The notes: generated from the sequence alone by a model not told the origin. A DNA stretch of 5,950 bases from Chloroflexota bacterium (GCA_021796155.1 JAJYOO010000172.1:1-5950), one strand, 5' to 3'. Numbered from the stretch's first letter, positions 1-5,772 are shown. Translations and numbers: made by a program.

Positions 1-324
1 GGTTTTTATCAATACGAACTTGAGCAGCGAAAACGGCTGGGTTATCCGCCTTCTGCGCGTTTGGTCCGATTCGAATTCCGCCATCGCGATGCGGCGGTGG
101 CCGAGTCAGAAGCGCGCAAACTCGCGGCGAAACTCCAGCGTCAACTGGACGCTGAACACCGATCGCTGATTACTATGATTGGTCCGGCGCCCTGTTTTTT
201 TTCAAAGCAAAATGATGAATATCGCTGGCAGATCGTTTTGCGCGGCGGTGATCTTGAGCCGCTTTTAGCAGGCGAATCTTTCCCCGGTTGGCGGATTGAA
301 GTTGAACCGGTAAGTTTGCTATAA
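1..324 (+). CDS. priA: Primosomal protein N' (PriA helicase), C-terminal end, partial
   Basis: The reading frame is open from the first base to the TAA at 322-324 and carries the last 107 residues of PriA, the superfamily 2 DNA helicase that reloads the replisome at collapsed forks. The segment starting FYQYELEQRKRLGYPPSAR is the conserved 'ELxxRxxxxYPPF' stretch that opens the C-terminal domain, which in the family contacts DNA and SSB. It is followed by the usual alpha/beta C-terminal domain with GPAPCFFSK (normally GPaPa.i.k) and a final EVEPVSLL matching the usual 'vDvDPxxlL' ending. The helicase motifs and zinc-binding cysteines lie upstream of the window. The start is therefore not visible, and the ATG-like codon at 61 is an internal TTG. 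Its stop codon overlaps the promoter of the next gene. The family call is confident from motif recognition, though only about one seventh of the protein is visible. Confidence 0.9.
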   Translation, partial: GFYQYELEQRKRLGYPPSARLVRFEFRHRDAAVAESEARKLAAKLQRQLDAEHRSLITMIGPAPCFFSKQNDEYRWQIVLRGGDLEPLLAGESFPGWRIEVEPVSLL

Positions 325-325
325 T
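296..325 (+). promoter_or_regulatory. Sigma-70-like promoter of the DUF6159-like gene
   Basis: TTGAAG (296-301) and a perfect TATAAT (320-325) are separated by 18 nt. The predicted start of transcription is near 332, giving a leader of about 22 nt. The whole promoter lies within the last codons of priA, and the priA TAA stop (322-324) is part of the -10 box. The downstream gene can thus be transcribed independently of priA. This is prediction from consensus only. Confidence 0.6.
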
Positions 326-340
326 CAGTTCGATTTTAGA

Positions 341-347
341 GAAGGAG
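341..347 (+). promoter_or_regulatory. Ribosome binding site fixing the start at 354
   Basis: GAAGGAG, complementary to the 16S 3' end, lies 6 nt before ATG 354. It is the strongest Shine-Dalgarno site in the window and makes this start secure. Confidence 0.8.
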
Positions 348-353
348 AACTTT

Positions 354-1265
354 ATGCAGAGTCTGGCGCGTGGTTGGTCGTTTTTGCAGCAAGCCTGGCA
401 AATGGCATTCAAGGACAACGATTTGATCAAACCGTCCATCTATGCCATGATCGTCGGCTTCATTGTTTCAATTATCGGGATTGTTCCATTGATCGGGGCC
501 GCGTTCATCCTCGGCGATAGCAGCTTTATCGGTCAAGCCGTCATGGTCATCTTGGGAGCGATCCTGATTTTTGTCCATTACGTGGTAAGTTACTTATTCT
601 CCGGCATGACCGTTTATCTGATTTACGGTTATCTCGCAGAGGGCGATGGCCGCATGGACAAAGCCTGGGAAAAAGTCCAGCGCGAGTTCTGGCACATTCT
701 CAGCCTGGCCGCGGCTTCGACGGTTGTCAGTTTGTTCACCAGCGCGCTGCGCAATCGCAGCAATCGTTCGCGCAATGTCGCGGCGGGAATGATCGGCAAC
801 GCAGTGGGCAGCATTCTCGAAACGGTCTGGACGGAAGCTTCTTTTCTGATCCTGCCCGCCATGATGATCGAAGATGTCAATCTTGTGGATGGTGTCAAGC
901 GCGCCACATACATTGCAAAGAATAATTTGCTGCTGATCGGCGTCAGCACCGTTGGCGTGAAGTGGATTACGGGCGCGATCAGTTTTGTCCTCGGCGCGAT
1001 CGGACTCGTGATCGGCTTCGGCCTCGGATTTGGAATCGTTTCTGTGAGCAATTCGAGCGTGGCCGGACTCGTGATCGGCATCGGCCTCGGCGCGCTGATT
1101 TTCTTTATCTTCGTGATGGTTGCCAGCGTCATCAGTTCCTATACCATGACCGCTTACAATACCTGTCTGTTCCTGTGGGCGCGCGATGTTGAAAAAGCGC
1201 AGGCTCAAGGGCGCGCGATCCAGGTGGCAGCGCCGGCTCCATTGGCGGCGGTATTGGGACAATGA
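354..1265 (+). CDS. Polytopic membrane protein, DUF6159-like
   Basis: This is a 303-residue integral membrane protein of unknown function. It begins with a short amphipathic segment (SLARGWSFLQQAWQMAFKDN, residues 3-22). Hydrophobic segments follow at roughly 30-53, 60-94 (probably two passes), 115-130, 160-172, 203-230 and 236-275, so about six passes. The stretch 206-247 is very glycine-rich (GFGLGFG, GIGLGA), which fits close helix packing. The polar block at 133-142 (RNRSNRSR) is a likely cytoplasmic loop. The motif LPAMMIEDVNLVDGVKRA (167-184) and the opening 'RGW..l..aW' are what I associate with the DUF6159 family, whose role is not known. The C-terminus is a soluble Ala/Pro-rich tail. 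The start is supported by a strong ribosome site and its own promoter. No enzymatic motif is visible, so neither transport nor envelope function can be claimed. Confidence 0.85.
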   Translation: MQSLARGWSFLQQAWQMAFKDNDLIKPSIYAMIVGFIVSIIGIVPLIGAAFILGDSSFIGQAVMVILGAILIFVHYVVSYLFSGMTVYLIYGYLAEGDGRMDKAWEKVQREFWHILSLAAASTVVSLFTSALRNRSNRSRNVAAGMIGNAVGSILETVWTEASFLILPAMMIEDVNLVDGVKRATYIAKNNLLLIGVSTVGVKWITGAISFVLGAIGLVIGFGLGFGIVSVSNSSVAGLVIGIGLGALIFFIFVMVASVISSYTMTAYNTCLFLWARDVEKAQAQGRAIQVAAPAPLAAVLGQ

Positions 1266-1273
1266 CAACAATG

Positions 1274-1390
1274 TCACTCTGAGCAGAGCGAAGAGTCTCA
1301 AGCTCGCAAACAAAGAGACTCTTCGGTCGCCTGGTCTCGATACCACTTCGCTATGCTCAGTGTACTCGACCATCGGCTCCCTCAGAGTGA
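1274..1390 (+). repeat. 117-bp palindromic dispersed element with terminal inverted repeats
   Basis: The element is bounded by perfect 10-bp inverted repeats, TCACTCTGAG (1274-1283) and CTCAGAGTGA (1381-1390). Inside are a perfect 11-bp inverted pair, CGAAGAGTCTC (1289-1299) and GAGACTCTTCG (1315-1325, 15-nt loop), and a looser pair TGGTC...GACCA (1332-1336/1368-1372). These nest into a three-way, cloverleaf-like fold. The left arm can alternatively pair with 1346-1360 (CTGAGCAGAGCGAAG against CTTCGCTATGCTCAG, 14 of 15 matches), so two structures compete. It has no coding capacity of its own and no clear target-site duplication. Similar 'TCACTCTGAGC.AAGCGAAGAGTCTC' elements are familiar from intergenic regions of environmental bacterial genomes. 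A REP/MITE-like element is the best description. It fills nearly the whole gap between the two genes and may act as a transcription brake, though it has no T-tract. Confidence 0.75.
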
Positions 1391-1411
1391 ATAAAATGAA
1401 TTTGGTGGTAA

Positions 1412-1930
1412 ATGAAGCCGGAACGACGTCGTGAGATCATAACCTGGGAAGAGGTGGATCGTCTGATTGACCACCTCATCCCGCAATTTCGCCGCGAGTT
1501 CACCGCGATGGTGATGATCACGCGCGGCGGCATCGTCCCTGGCGGAATGCTGGCGGACGCGATGAACATCACGCATATTCTCACGGCGGCTGTGGATTTT
1601 CCCGCGCAGACCGCCAACGAAAAATCTTCCCTGATGGCGTGGCCGGAGTTCATTCAATTTCCTGCCGAGGATAAACTGCGTAGTCGTCCAACGTTGATTG
1701 TGGACGATGTTTGGGGATCGGGCCGCACGATCACTTCTGTGAAGAATCGCGTCTCTGCCGCGGGCGGATTTCCTGAAACGTGCGTATTACATTTCAATCC
1801 GTATCGCAGTTTGTTTGGCACGGTCCGCCCTGATTATTATGCGGCAGTCACGGACGCCTTCATCATTTATCCGTGGGAGATTGACCGCGGCGTGGATAAA
1901 ATGATTCTAGGAGAAGAAGAACCACAGTAG
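1412..1930 (+). CDS. Purine-type phosphoribosyltransferase (xanthine/guanine/hypoxanthine PRT-like)
   Basis: This 172-residue cytoplasmic protein has the type I phosphoribosyltransferase fold. Such enzymes join a nucleobase to PRPP, releasing pyrophosphate, in purine salvage. Visible signatures are ITRGGIVPGGMLAD (36-49), the early 'RGG' PRPP/pyrophosphate loop; LIVDDVWGSGRTI (95-107), the PRPP-binding motif with its paired acidic residues and 'GSGRT' loop; and IIYPWEID (151-158), the 'FPWE' ending typical of xanthine/guanine-type enzymes, where the aromatic residue stacks on the base. The flexible catalytic loop probably lies around 65-90. Length is normal for the xanthine/guanine group. The start is ATG 1412: an in-frame TAA sits directly before it at 1409-1411. 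The ribosome site is poor (GGTGG only 3-4 nt upstream), so translation may be weak. The exact base specificity cannot be read from sequence. A regulatory PRT is a less likely alternative. Confidence 0.85.
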   Translation: MKPERRREIITWEEVDRLIDHLIPQFRREFTAMVMITRGGIVPGGMLADAMNITHILTAAVDFPAQTANEKSSLMAWPEFIQFPAEDKLRSRPTLIVDDVWGSGRTITSVKNRVSAAGGFPETCVLHFNPYRSLFGTVRPDYYAAVTDAFIIYPWEIDRGVDKMILGEEEPQ

Positions 1931-1966
1931 TTAAAACTTGAATAACTTGTTTTTCATCATCGACAA

Positions 1967-1973
1967 AAGGGAG
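1967..1973 (+). promoter_or_regulatory. Ribosome binding site of the 125-aa gene
   Basis: AAGGGAG lies 7 nt before ATG 1981 and fixes that start. The 50-nt gap after the phosphoribosyltransferase stop has no recognisable -35/-10 pair, so the gene may be read through from upstream. Confidence 0.7.
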
Positions 1974-1980
1974 CAGTGAA

Positions 1981-2358
1981 ATGCGTAAATTCAATCCATC
2001 ATCAAAACAACCGGATCGTGCCGTGCAAGCATGGCTAATCCTCACAAATGCCGCAATGAATCGTCAAACGTTAACTTACGAACTCTTGTCGCAACTAATG
2101 TATCAACGAAATGCACAGGGGGTCCTCAACAAAATCCTTGGACACATTGCTTTTTATTGCATTGACGAGGGATTGCCACCTCTGACTTCAATCGTTGTTG
2201 GCAAAAAGCGAGGAAGACCGGGTGCGAACATTCCAATTGATCTTTCTCAAGTCGAAGCTGAGCGTGAGCGAGTCTATATGATTGACTGGTATGATATCTA
2301 TCCCCCAACTTCCGAAGAGTTTAGCGAGGCTGTAGCAAGACACAGTCAACAAGGCTGA
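1981..2358 (+). CDS. Conserved hypothetical protein, possible winged-helix (alkyltransferase-like) fold
   Basis: This 125-residue soluble protein has no signal peptide or membrane segment. I recognise the layout from an uncharacterised but widespread bacterial family: an N-terminal helix with AVQAWLILTNAAMNRQTLTY (14-33), LLSQLM and GVLNKILGHIAFYC (47-60), then GLPPLTSIVV (64-73), G.PG (78-81) and a C-terminal ERERVYMIDWYDIYPPTSEEF (94-114). The order 'TY..L...L...VL...L..I...C...GLPPL..IVV' resembles the DNA-binding half of O6-alkylguanine transferases (TYG.vA..iG...vg.al....iPcHRVV), but the catalytic PCHR is replaced by PPLT. A non-catalytic winged helix is therefore a possibility, and this is inference only. 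Base composition is about 44% GC by eye, against about 55-60% in the genes to its left, which weakly suggests a different history. It is the last gene of the rightward block and ends at a hairpin terminator. Confidence 0.75.
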   Translation: MRKFNPSSKQPDRAVQAWLILTNAAMNRQTLTYELLSQLMYQRNAQGVLNKILGHIAFYCIDEGLPPLTSIVVGKKRGRPGANIPIDLSQVEAERERVYMIDWYDIYPPTSEEFSEAVARHSQQG

Positions 2359-2365
2359 GCGCCTC

Positions 2366-2392
2366 GCCAATTACCTAATTGGCTTATATTTT
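2366..2392 (+). terminator. Intrinsic terminator after the 125-aa gene, between convergent genes
   Basis: GCCAATTA (2366-2373) and TAATTGGC (2376-2383) form a perfect 8-bp inverted repeat, in practice 6 bp with a 6-nt loop. It is followed on the + strand by TTATATTTT. The stem is only moderately GC-rich. On the - strand no T-tract follows, so it should act mainly for the rightward genes. The TAA stop of the leftward glycosyltransferase (2371-2373) is inside the stem. Confidence 0.6.
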
Positions 2393-3543
2393 CTTCCTCG
2401 CCACGTCACGCCTTGACCCGATAACACTTTCCATGTTGATGTGAACATCATTGCCGCAAAGACGGCCGCGCCGAGCGGCGTTGTCAACGCGTACCAGCGC
2501 GGAATGTTCATCTTGTATGCGACCATCGCGCGCATAAAAATCAATACCGTCCAGACAATCAATGCCTCAACAATGACTGCAAGCGCCATCCATCCGCCAT
2601 TATGAAAAAACCAGAATAATCCAAGCAATGGCCAGATGGGCATGATCAGCGCGGCAATCACGGAGACGAGAGCGCCAAACGCGCCGAGTATCATCAACCC
2701 GCGCTGGTCACGCAAACCGAGATAGATGTTTTTTGTCCAGCCTTCCCACAAGGTTGCAAAGGATGTGTACATGCGCGTGCGAGCTACTTCTCTGCCATCT
2801 GCGACGATTAAACGATAGCCATTCCATTTGACCAATTCCGAAATGGCTTTGTCTTCCACAATTTGATCTTTCACGCGTTCGTGCCCGCCGATGGCATCGT
2901 AGACATTTCGCTTGATCATAATAAACTGACCGTTCGCGATGGCATCTTTTCTTCTTGGATCGTTGACCTTGCGCGGCGAGAATCCAACCGATAGAGCGGT
3001 CATCACGAGCGGCAATACGGCTCGTTCCCAAAATGAGCCTGTGATTTGAAATGTCATAATTGTGAATAAATCTGCACCGGTCTCAACGGCTTTGGCATAA
3101 CACGATGCCAGTGCTCCGGGCGCGAGGAAAGTGTCGGCATCAATAAAACACAGCCACTCACTTCGTTCGCCGCACGCGTTCGCGGCTTGATACAAAGCAT
3201 GGGGTTTGCCTGCCCAGCCAGAGGGGAGGTCCGAGCCGCTGATGACTTTCAGTTTGTCGCTGTGAGCAGCAAGCTCGCGAAGAATCTCTGGCGTCGCATC
3301 TGTTGAACGGTCATCCAACACAATGATTTCAAAATTTCGATAAGTCTGATTCAGAACCGCTTCCACGCAAGCTCGAATATTCAATTCTTCATTTCGTGCG
3401 GGGATGCAAACAGAAATCAGCGGCCCATTCACCAGCGGTGCGGCAGGCTCAACAATAATATCAAGATGATATTGATTATGAAGCCAGTAAATGACAATCA
3501 GACCGACGATAAAAGCGACGGTGGAGATAATAAGATAAAACAT
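2371..3543 (-). CDS. Membrane-anchored family 2 glycosyltransferase
   Basis: This 390-residue protein has one N-terminal membrane helix (1-20), a cytoplasmic GT-A catalytic domain (about 42-270) and three or four C-terminal membrane helices (about 284-375). Visible GT2 signatures are VCIPARNEE (45-53, nucleotide-sugar binding), LDDRSTD (76-82), FIDADT (133-138, the DxD metal/UDP site), NGQFIMIKR (204-212), VED (229-231, the likely catalytic base region) and the aromatic GWTKN (268-272) near the acceptor end. The closing SGQGVTWRGRKY (375-386) is typical of GT2 enzymes related to the CrtQ/HpnB type, which glycosylate carotenoid or hopanoid lipids. A lipid acceptor is therefore plausible, but the substrate is not proven. 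The gene follows sbcC by 3 nt with no Shine-Dalgarno sequence, so it is probably translated by reinitiation after sbcC. It ends inside the shared hairpin facing the rightward genes. Confidence 0.88.
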   Translation of the reverse strand: MFYLIISTVAFIVGLIVIYWLHNQYHLDIIVEPAAPLVNGPLISVCIPARNEELNIRACVEAVLNQTYRNFEIIVLDDRSTDATPEILRELAAHSDKLKVISGSDLPSGWAGKPHALYQAANACGERSEWLCFIDADTFLAPGALASCYAKAVETGADLFTIMTFQITGSFWERAVLPLVMTALSVGFSPRKVNDPRRKDAIANGQFIMIKRNVYDAIGGHERVKDQIVEDKAISELVKWNGYRLIVADGREVARTRMYTSFATLWEGWTKNIYLGLRDQRGLMILGAFGALVSVIAALIMPIWPLLGLFWFFHNGGWMALAVIVEALIVWTVLIFMRAMVAYKMNIPRWYALTTPLGAAVFAAMMFTSTWKVLSGQGVTWRGRKYKPIR

Positions 3544-3546
3544 GAA

Positions 3547-5652
3547 TTAGATAACGTGAACGGTTGAACCGTGTTCCGTCTTCTCGACTTCAATTCGCGT
3601 TGGGAATGCATCCTTCAATTCGTCGAGGTGCGTGATAACTAAAATTTTTGCGAAGTCATGCTTCACCAAATTGATTGCCTCGATCAATCTTTGTCTTCCC
3701 TCAGCATCCTGCGAGCCGAAACCTTCATCAATCACCAGCGTTTGCAGGCGCGCTCCTTTGCGCTGTGCCAGCACTTCGGAAAGCGCCAATCGAATCGCGA
3801 AGTTCACGCGGAACGCCTCGCCGCCCGAATACATTTCATAATCCCGCACGCCCGTCGCGTCGCTGATCTGGATGTCGAGTGTTTCCTTCCTATCCTCGCG
3901 CTTCTTGTCCCTGTACTCGGCCTGTGTCACGAATCGAATTGACATTTGCCCGTCGCTCAAGCGGTCGAGCAGTTCATTGGCTTTGGTTTCGATTTGCGGC
4001 AATGCCTGCTCAATCAACAAAGCTGGGACGCCGTCCTTGCCGAAGGCGCGTTCGAGAGTCTTGTGCCGTCCGATTTGCAAGGCCAGCGTCTCGCGCTCGG
4101 ATGAATAATCAGCTTTGCGTTTTCGCAGTTCATCCAACACGGACACCTTTTGCCGCGCCGCACCGACTTCCTGATTGAGGCGATTTTCCTGTTCCTGCAA
4201 ATCGAGCAACGCGCGTTCCGCTTCGCCGAGGCTGATGGTTGGCTTTTGTGTTTCAACCGCGTATTTTTCGCTTGCCAGAATCGCCTCAACTTCTTTCAAT
4301 CGTTTCGCACCAGCAGTTTCCCAATTCTTGATCGAATTCTTGATTGTTTCGATTCGCTCGGTCAATTGCGTGACGGAATTGGAATATGTCAGACGTTCTC
4401 TCTCAGCGTTTTCGATTTTCGTAATTTGGGATTCATAATCTGCAATTCGCTTCGCGAGATCATCCATGCTCGATTTGTTGACGCGGAAACGGTCGCCTTT
4501 TTCTTTTCCTTCCGCCTGCAATTGCTTCAATGTGGACTGGCGGTGTTTTTCACTCAATGGCTGTCCGCACAACGGGCAGGTTGCGCCTTCCGCCGACTCG
4601 AGCCGGTCAATGCGCTCCTTGAGTTCATCCATCTGCGCTTTGAGTAACTCATTCTCGGCTTTCAATTGACCGAATTGCTCGCGCGCTGCGCTTCGATTTT
4701 CTTCAAACTCGCTTCGTTGTGTAATTTTCTTTTCGACTTCTGCCAGTGATTTCTTTGCTGTTTCAATTTGACCGCTCAAATCACTGATCACTGACAACTG
4801 ATCGCTGGCTGCTTTCCCCTGTTCTTTCAGCCCGCGTCTTTCCTCTTCCAGTTTTGCTTTTTCTGCGGCCAGTTGTTGATTGAGCGAGGCGGCGATCTTG
4901 CGAAGATTTTCCAAAGCGGCTTCCTGCGCTTTACGCATTGCGCTTTGCCGCTTTAGCTCATCTTCCAATTCTTTGAGCCTGCGCCTGCGAGGCTCTTCTT
5001 CATCCAGCTCCGCGTTGATCTCCGCGATGCGTCCATCAATCGAACCGACTTCATCTTCGAGCGCTTTACGTTTATCTGCTGTACGCTGTTTGTAAATTTC
5101 CCACATTTCAAGACCAAGGATGTTACTTAAAACATCCTTGCGTTTGCTGGCGGTTTGCTGCGTGAATTGATCAGCCTGTCCCTGCAAAAAGAATGCCGCG
5201 TTGACAAAGGTTTCATACTCAAGCCGCAAAGTCTGTTCGATGCGTGCCTGCGTTTCGCGCAGCGTCCGTTCGGTGAGCGGTTTCCAGTTCGCAGAAGGCA
5301 GGAGGCGGAAAGCAGTTGTCTGCCTACCGCTTTCTGCATCCTGTTTGTCGTCCAAAATTTGAAATTCCAGCGTCGTTGTTTTTCCGCGCGGCAGAGTCCG
5401 CAAAATGCGATAAACATTCTTCTCATATTCGAAGGTCAATGCCACTTCCGCTGTCTTCGATTGCGAATTGACCAGTGAATCATCGCGTTTACGCGCCTGA
5501 CCAAACAACACCCATGTGATCGCGTCCAACAGAGACGATTTGCCCGCACCGTTGTGTCCGGAAACGCAGGCTAAATCGAACGTTGTAAAATCTATTTCAA
5601 CAGGATCGCGATACGAAAGAAAACCCGCAATGCGAAGATGAATTGGGATCAT
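3547..5652 (-). CDS. sbcC: SbcC/Rad50-type SMC-like ATPase with zinc hook
   Basis: This 701-residue protein is the ATPase and tether subunit of the SbcCD (Mre11-Rad50) nuclease, which processes double-strand breaks and DNA hairpins. In order it shows: the N-lobe opening IPIHLRIAGFLSYRDPVEID (2-21); Walker A GHNGAGKSS (32-40); Q-loop region FFLQGQAD (154-161); a coiled coil from about 190 to 355; the zinc hook CPLC (359-362) for dimerisation; a returning coiled coil to about 535; the ABC signature YSGGEAFRVNFAIRLAL (608-624); Walker B LVIDEGFGSQD (639-649); and the H-loop ITHLDEL (673-679). The start is set at ATG 5652 because family homology begins exactly there. The 54 residues possible upstream (to 5814) are low-complexity, overlap a promoter-like TATAAT and cross into the divergent gene. 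It is short compared with E. coli SbcC (about 1,050 aa), through short coiled coils. Two stretches (102-124 and 282-291) are encoded by 7-bp repeats. Its nuclease partner sbcD is not in the window. Confidence 0.93.
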   Translation of the reverse strand: MIPIHLRIAGFLSYRDPVEIDFTTFDLACVSGHNGAGKSSLLDAITWVLFGQARKRDDSLVNSQSKTAEVALTFEYEKNVYRILRTLPRGKTTTLEFQILDDKQDAESGRQTTAFRLLPSANWKPLTERTLRETQARIEQTLRLEYETFVNAAFFLQGQADQFTQQTASKRKDVLSNILGLEMWEIYKQRTADKRKALEDEVGSIDGRIAEINAELDEEEPRRRRLKELEDELKRQSAMRKAQEAALENLRKIAASLNQQLAAEKAKLEEERRGLKEQGKAASDQLSVISDLSGQIETAKKSLAEVEKKITQRSEFEENRSAAREQFGQLKAENELLKAQMDELKERIDRLESAEGATCPLCGQPLSEKHRQSTLKQLQAEGKEKGDRFRVNKSSMDDLAKRIADYESQITKIENAERERLTYSNSVTQLTERIETIKNSIKNWETAGAKRLKEVEAILASEKYAVETQKPTISLGEAERALLDLQEQENRLNQEVGAARQKVSVLDELRKRKADYSSERETLALQIGRHKTLERAFGKDGVPALLIEQALPQIETKANELLDRLSDGQMSIRFVTQAEYRDKKREDRKETLDIQISDATGVRDYEMYSGGEAFRVNFAIRLALSEVLAQRKGARLQTLVIDEGFGSQDAEGRQRLIEAINLVKHDFAKILVITHLDELKDAFPTRIEVEKTEHGSTVHVI
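4567..4578 (-). other. Zinc-hook CPLC codons at the coiled-coil apex
   Basis: These codons encode Cys359-Pro-Leu-Cys362 followed by GQPL, the rubredoxin-like CxxC hook by which two Rad50/SbcC arms share one zinc ion. It sits midway between the two coiled coils. This confirms a Rad50/SbcC protein rather than an SMC or RecN protein. Confidence 0.85.
4780..4807. repeat. Four-unit 7-bp tandem repeat inside the sbcC coiled coil
   Basis: Read on the + strand there are two exact units of ATCACTG (4780-4793), then ACAACTG and ATCGCTG, with exactly 7-bp spacing. They encode residues 282-291 of SbcC (ASDQLSVISD). The same 'QLSVISD' peptide is known from translated intergenic repeats in repeat-rich bacteria, so this looks like repeat DNA read as protein. 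Confidence 0.65.
5281..5347. repeat. Head-to-head degenerate 7-bp repeats inside the sbcC ATPase lobe
   Basis: Two arms of heptamers diverge from a 4-nt centre (TTGT, 5316-5319). On the + strand 5320-5347 holds four units close to CTGCCTA/CCGCTTT. On the - strand 5315 down to 5281 holds five units close to CTGCCTT/CCGCCTC. The centre can fold: GCAG/CTGC around the TTGT loop, then GCGG (5305-5308)/CCGC (5327-5330), then GCAGAA (5291-5296)/TTCTGC (5332-5337). It encodes SbcC residues of about 102-124, a low-complexity segment between a beta strand and KPLTERTLRETQ. Confidence 0.65.
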
Positions 5653-5659
5653 TGTCAAA

Positions 5660-5665
5660 ATTATA
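5660..5665 (-). promoter_or_regulatory. Putative -10 box for a leaderless sbcC mRNA
   Basis: A perfect TATAAT on the - strand ends 7 nt before the sbcC ATG (5652). Transcription would start at or within a base or two of that ATG. No good -35 is seen at 16-18 nt; the area there is pyrimidine-rich. There is no Shine-Dalgarno sequence at usable spacing: the nearest, GAAGG at 5666-5670, is 13 nt away. Together this fits leaderless translation. Confidence 0.45.
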
Positions 5666-5678
5666 CCTTCGCAAGATA

Positions 5679-5760
5679 GAAAGAAGAAAGAAGAGAATGC
5701 ACGCTGCCGTTTGCGCTTTTTACTTCTAACTCCCTCCTCACTTATCACTTCTTCCTCTTG
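5679..5760. repeat. Purine/pyrimidine-rich heptad-like repeats in the divergent intergenic region
   Basis: On the + strand GAAAGAA occurs twice in tandem (5679-5692) with a partial third copy. From about 5717 to 5758 a pyrimidine-rich run follows a degenerate 7-bp period, roughly [ACT]CT[CT][AC]CT. As in the array at 5281-5347, the pyrimidine strands of the two arms point away from each other, here around 5697-5716. The left array is clear; the right one is degenerate. Confidence 0.45.
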
Positions 5761-5772
5761 TATGTTATCATC

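Noticed and set aside
594..1373. 259-aa and 167-aa open frames antisense to the membrane protein gene
   Set aside because: They lie opposite a clear membrane protein with promoter and ribosome site. Their His/Asp/Arg-rich composition is typical of a shadow frame, and the longer one starts inside the palindromic element.
1396..1434. Short frame (MNLVVNEAGTTS) overlapping the phosphoribosyltransferase start, as a possible leader peptide
   Set aside because: Only 12 codons, no Shine-Dalgarno sequence, and no attenuator-like codon run; most simply chance.
2209..2220. AT-hook-like RGRP in the 125-aa protein
   Set aside because: The family as I know it has a variable 'G.PG' turn here; a single RGRP outside a basic context is likely chance.
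3560..3572. ACGGTT-G-AACCGT palindrome near the end of sbcC as an operator or terminator
   Set aside because: It lies within the last sbcC codons, is short with a 1-nt centre, and has no T-tract; no other copy seen nearby.
4150..4647. 165-aa open frame on the + strand across the sbcC coiled coil and zinc hook
   Set aside because: It is the antisense of conserved sbcC sequence; its Phe/Leu-rich composition mirrors Glu/Lys-rich coiled-coil codons. No ribosome site is visible.
4780..4807. Tandem heptamers as a small CRISPR-like array
   Set aside because: Units are 7 bp without spacers and lie inside coding sequence; there are no cas genes.
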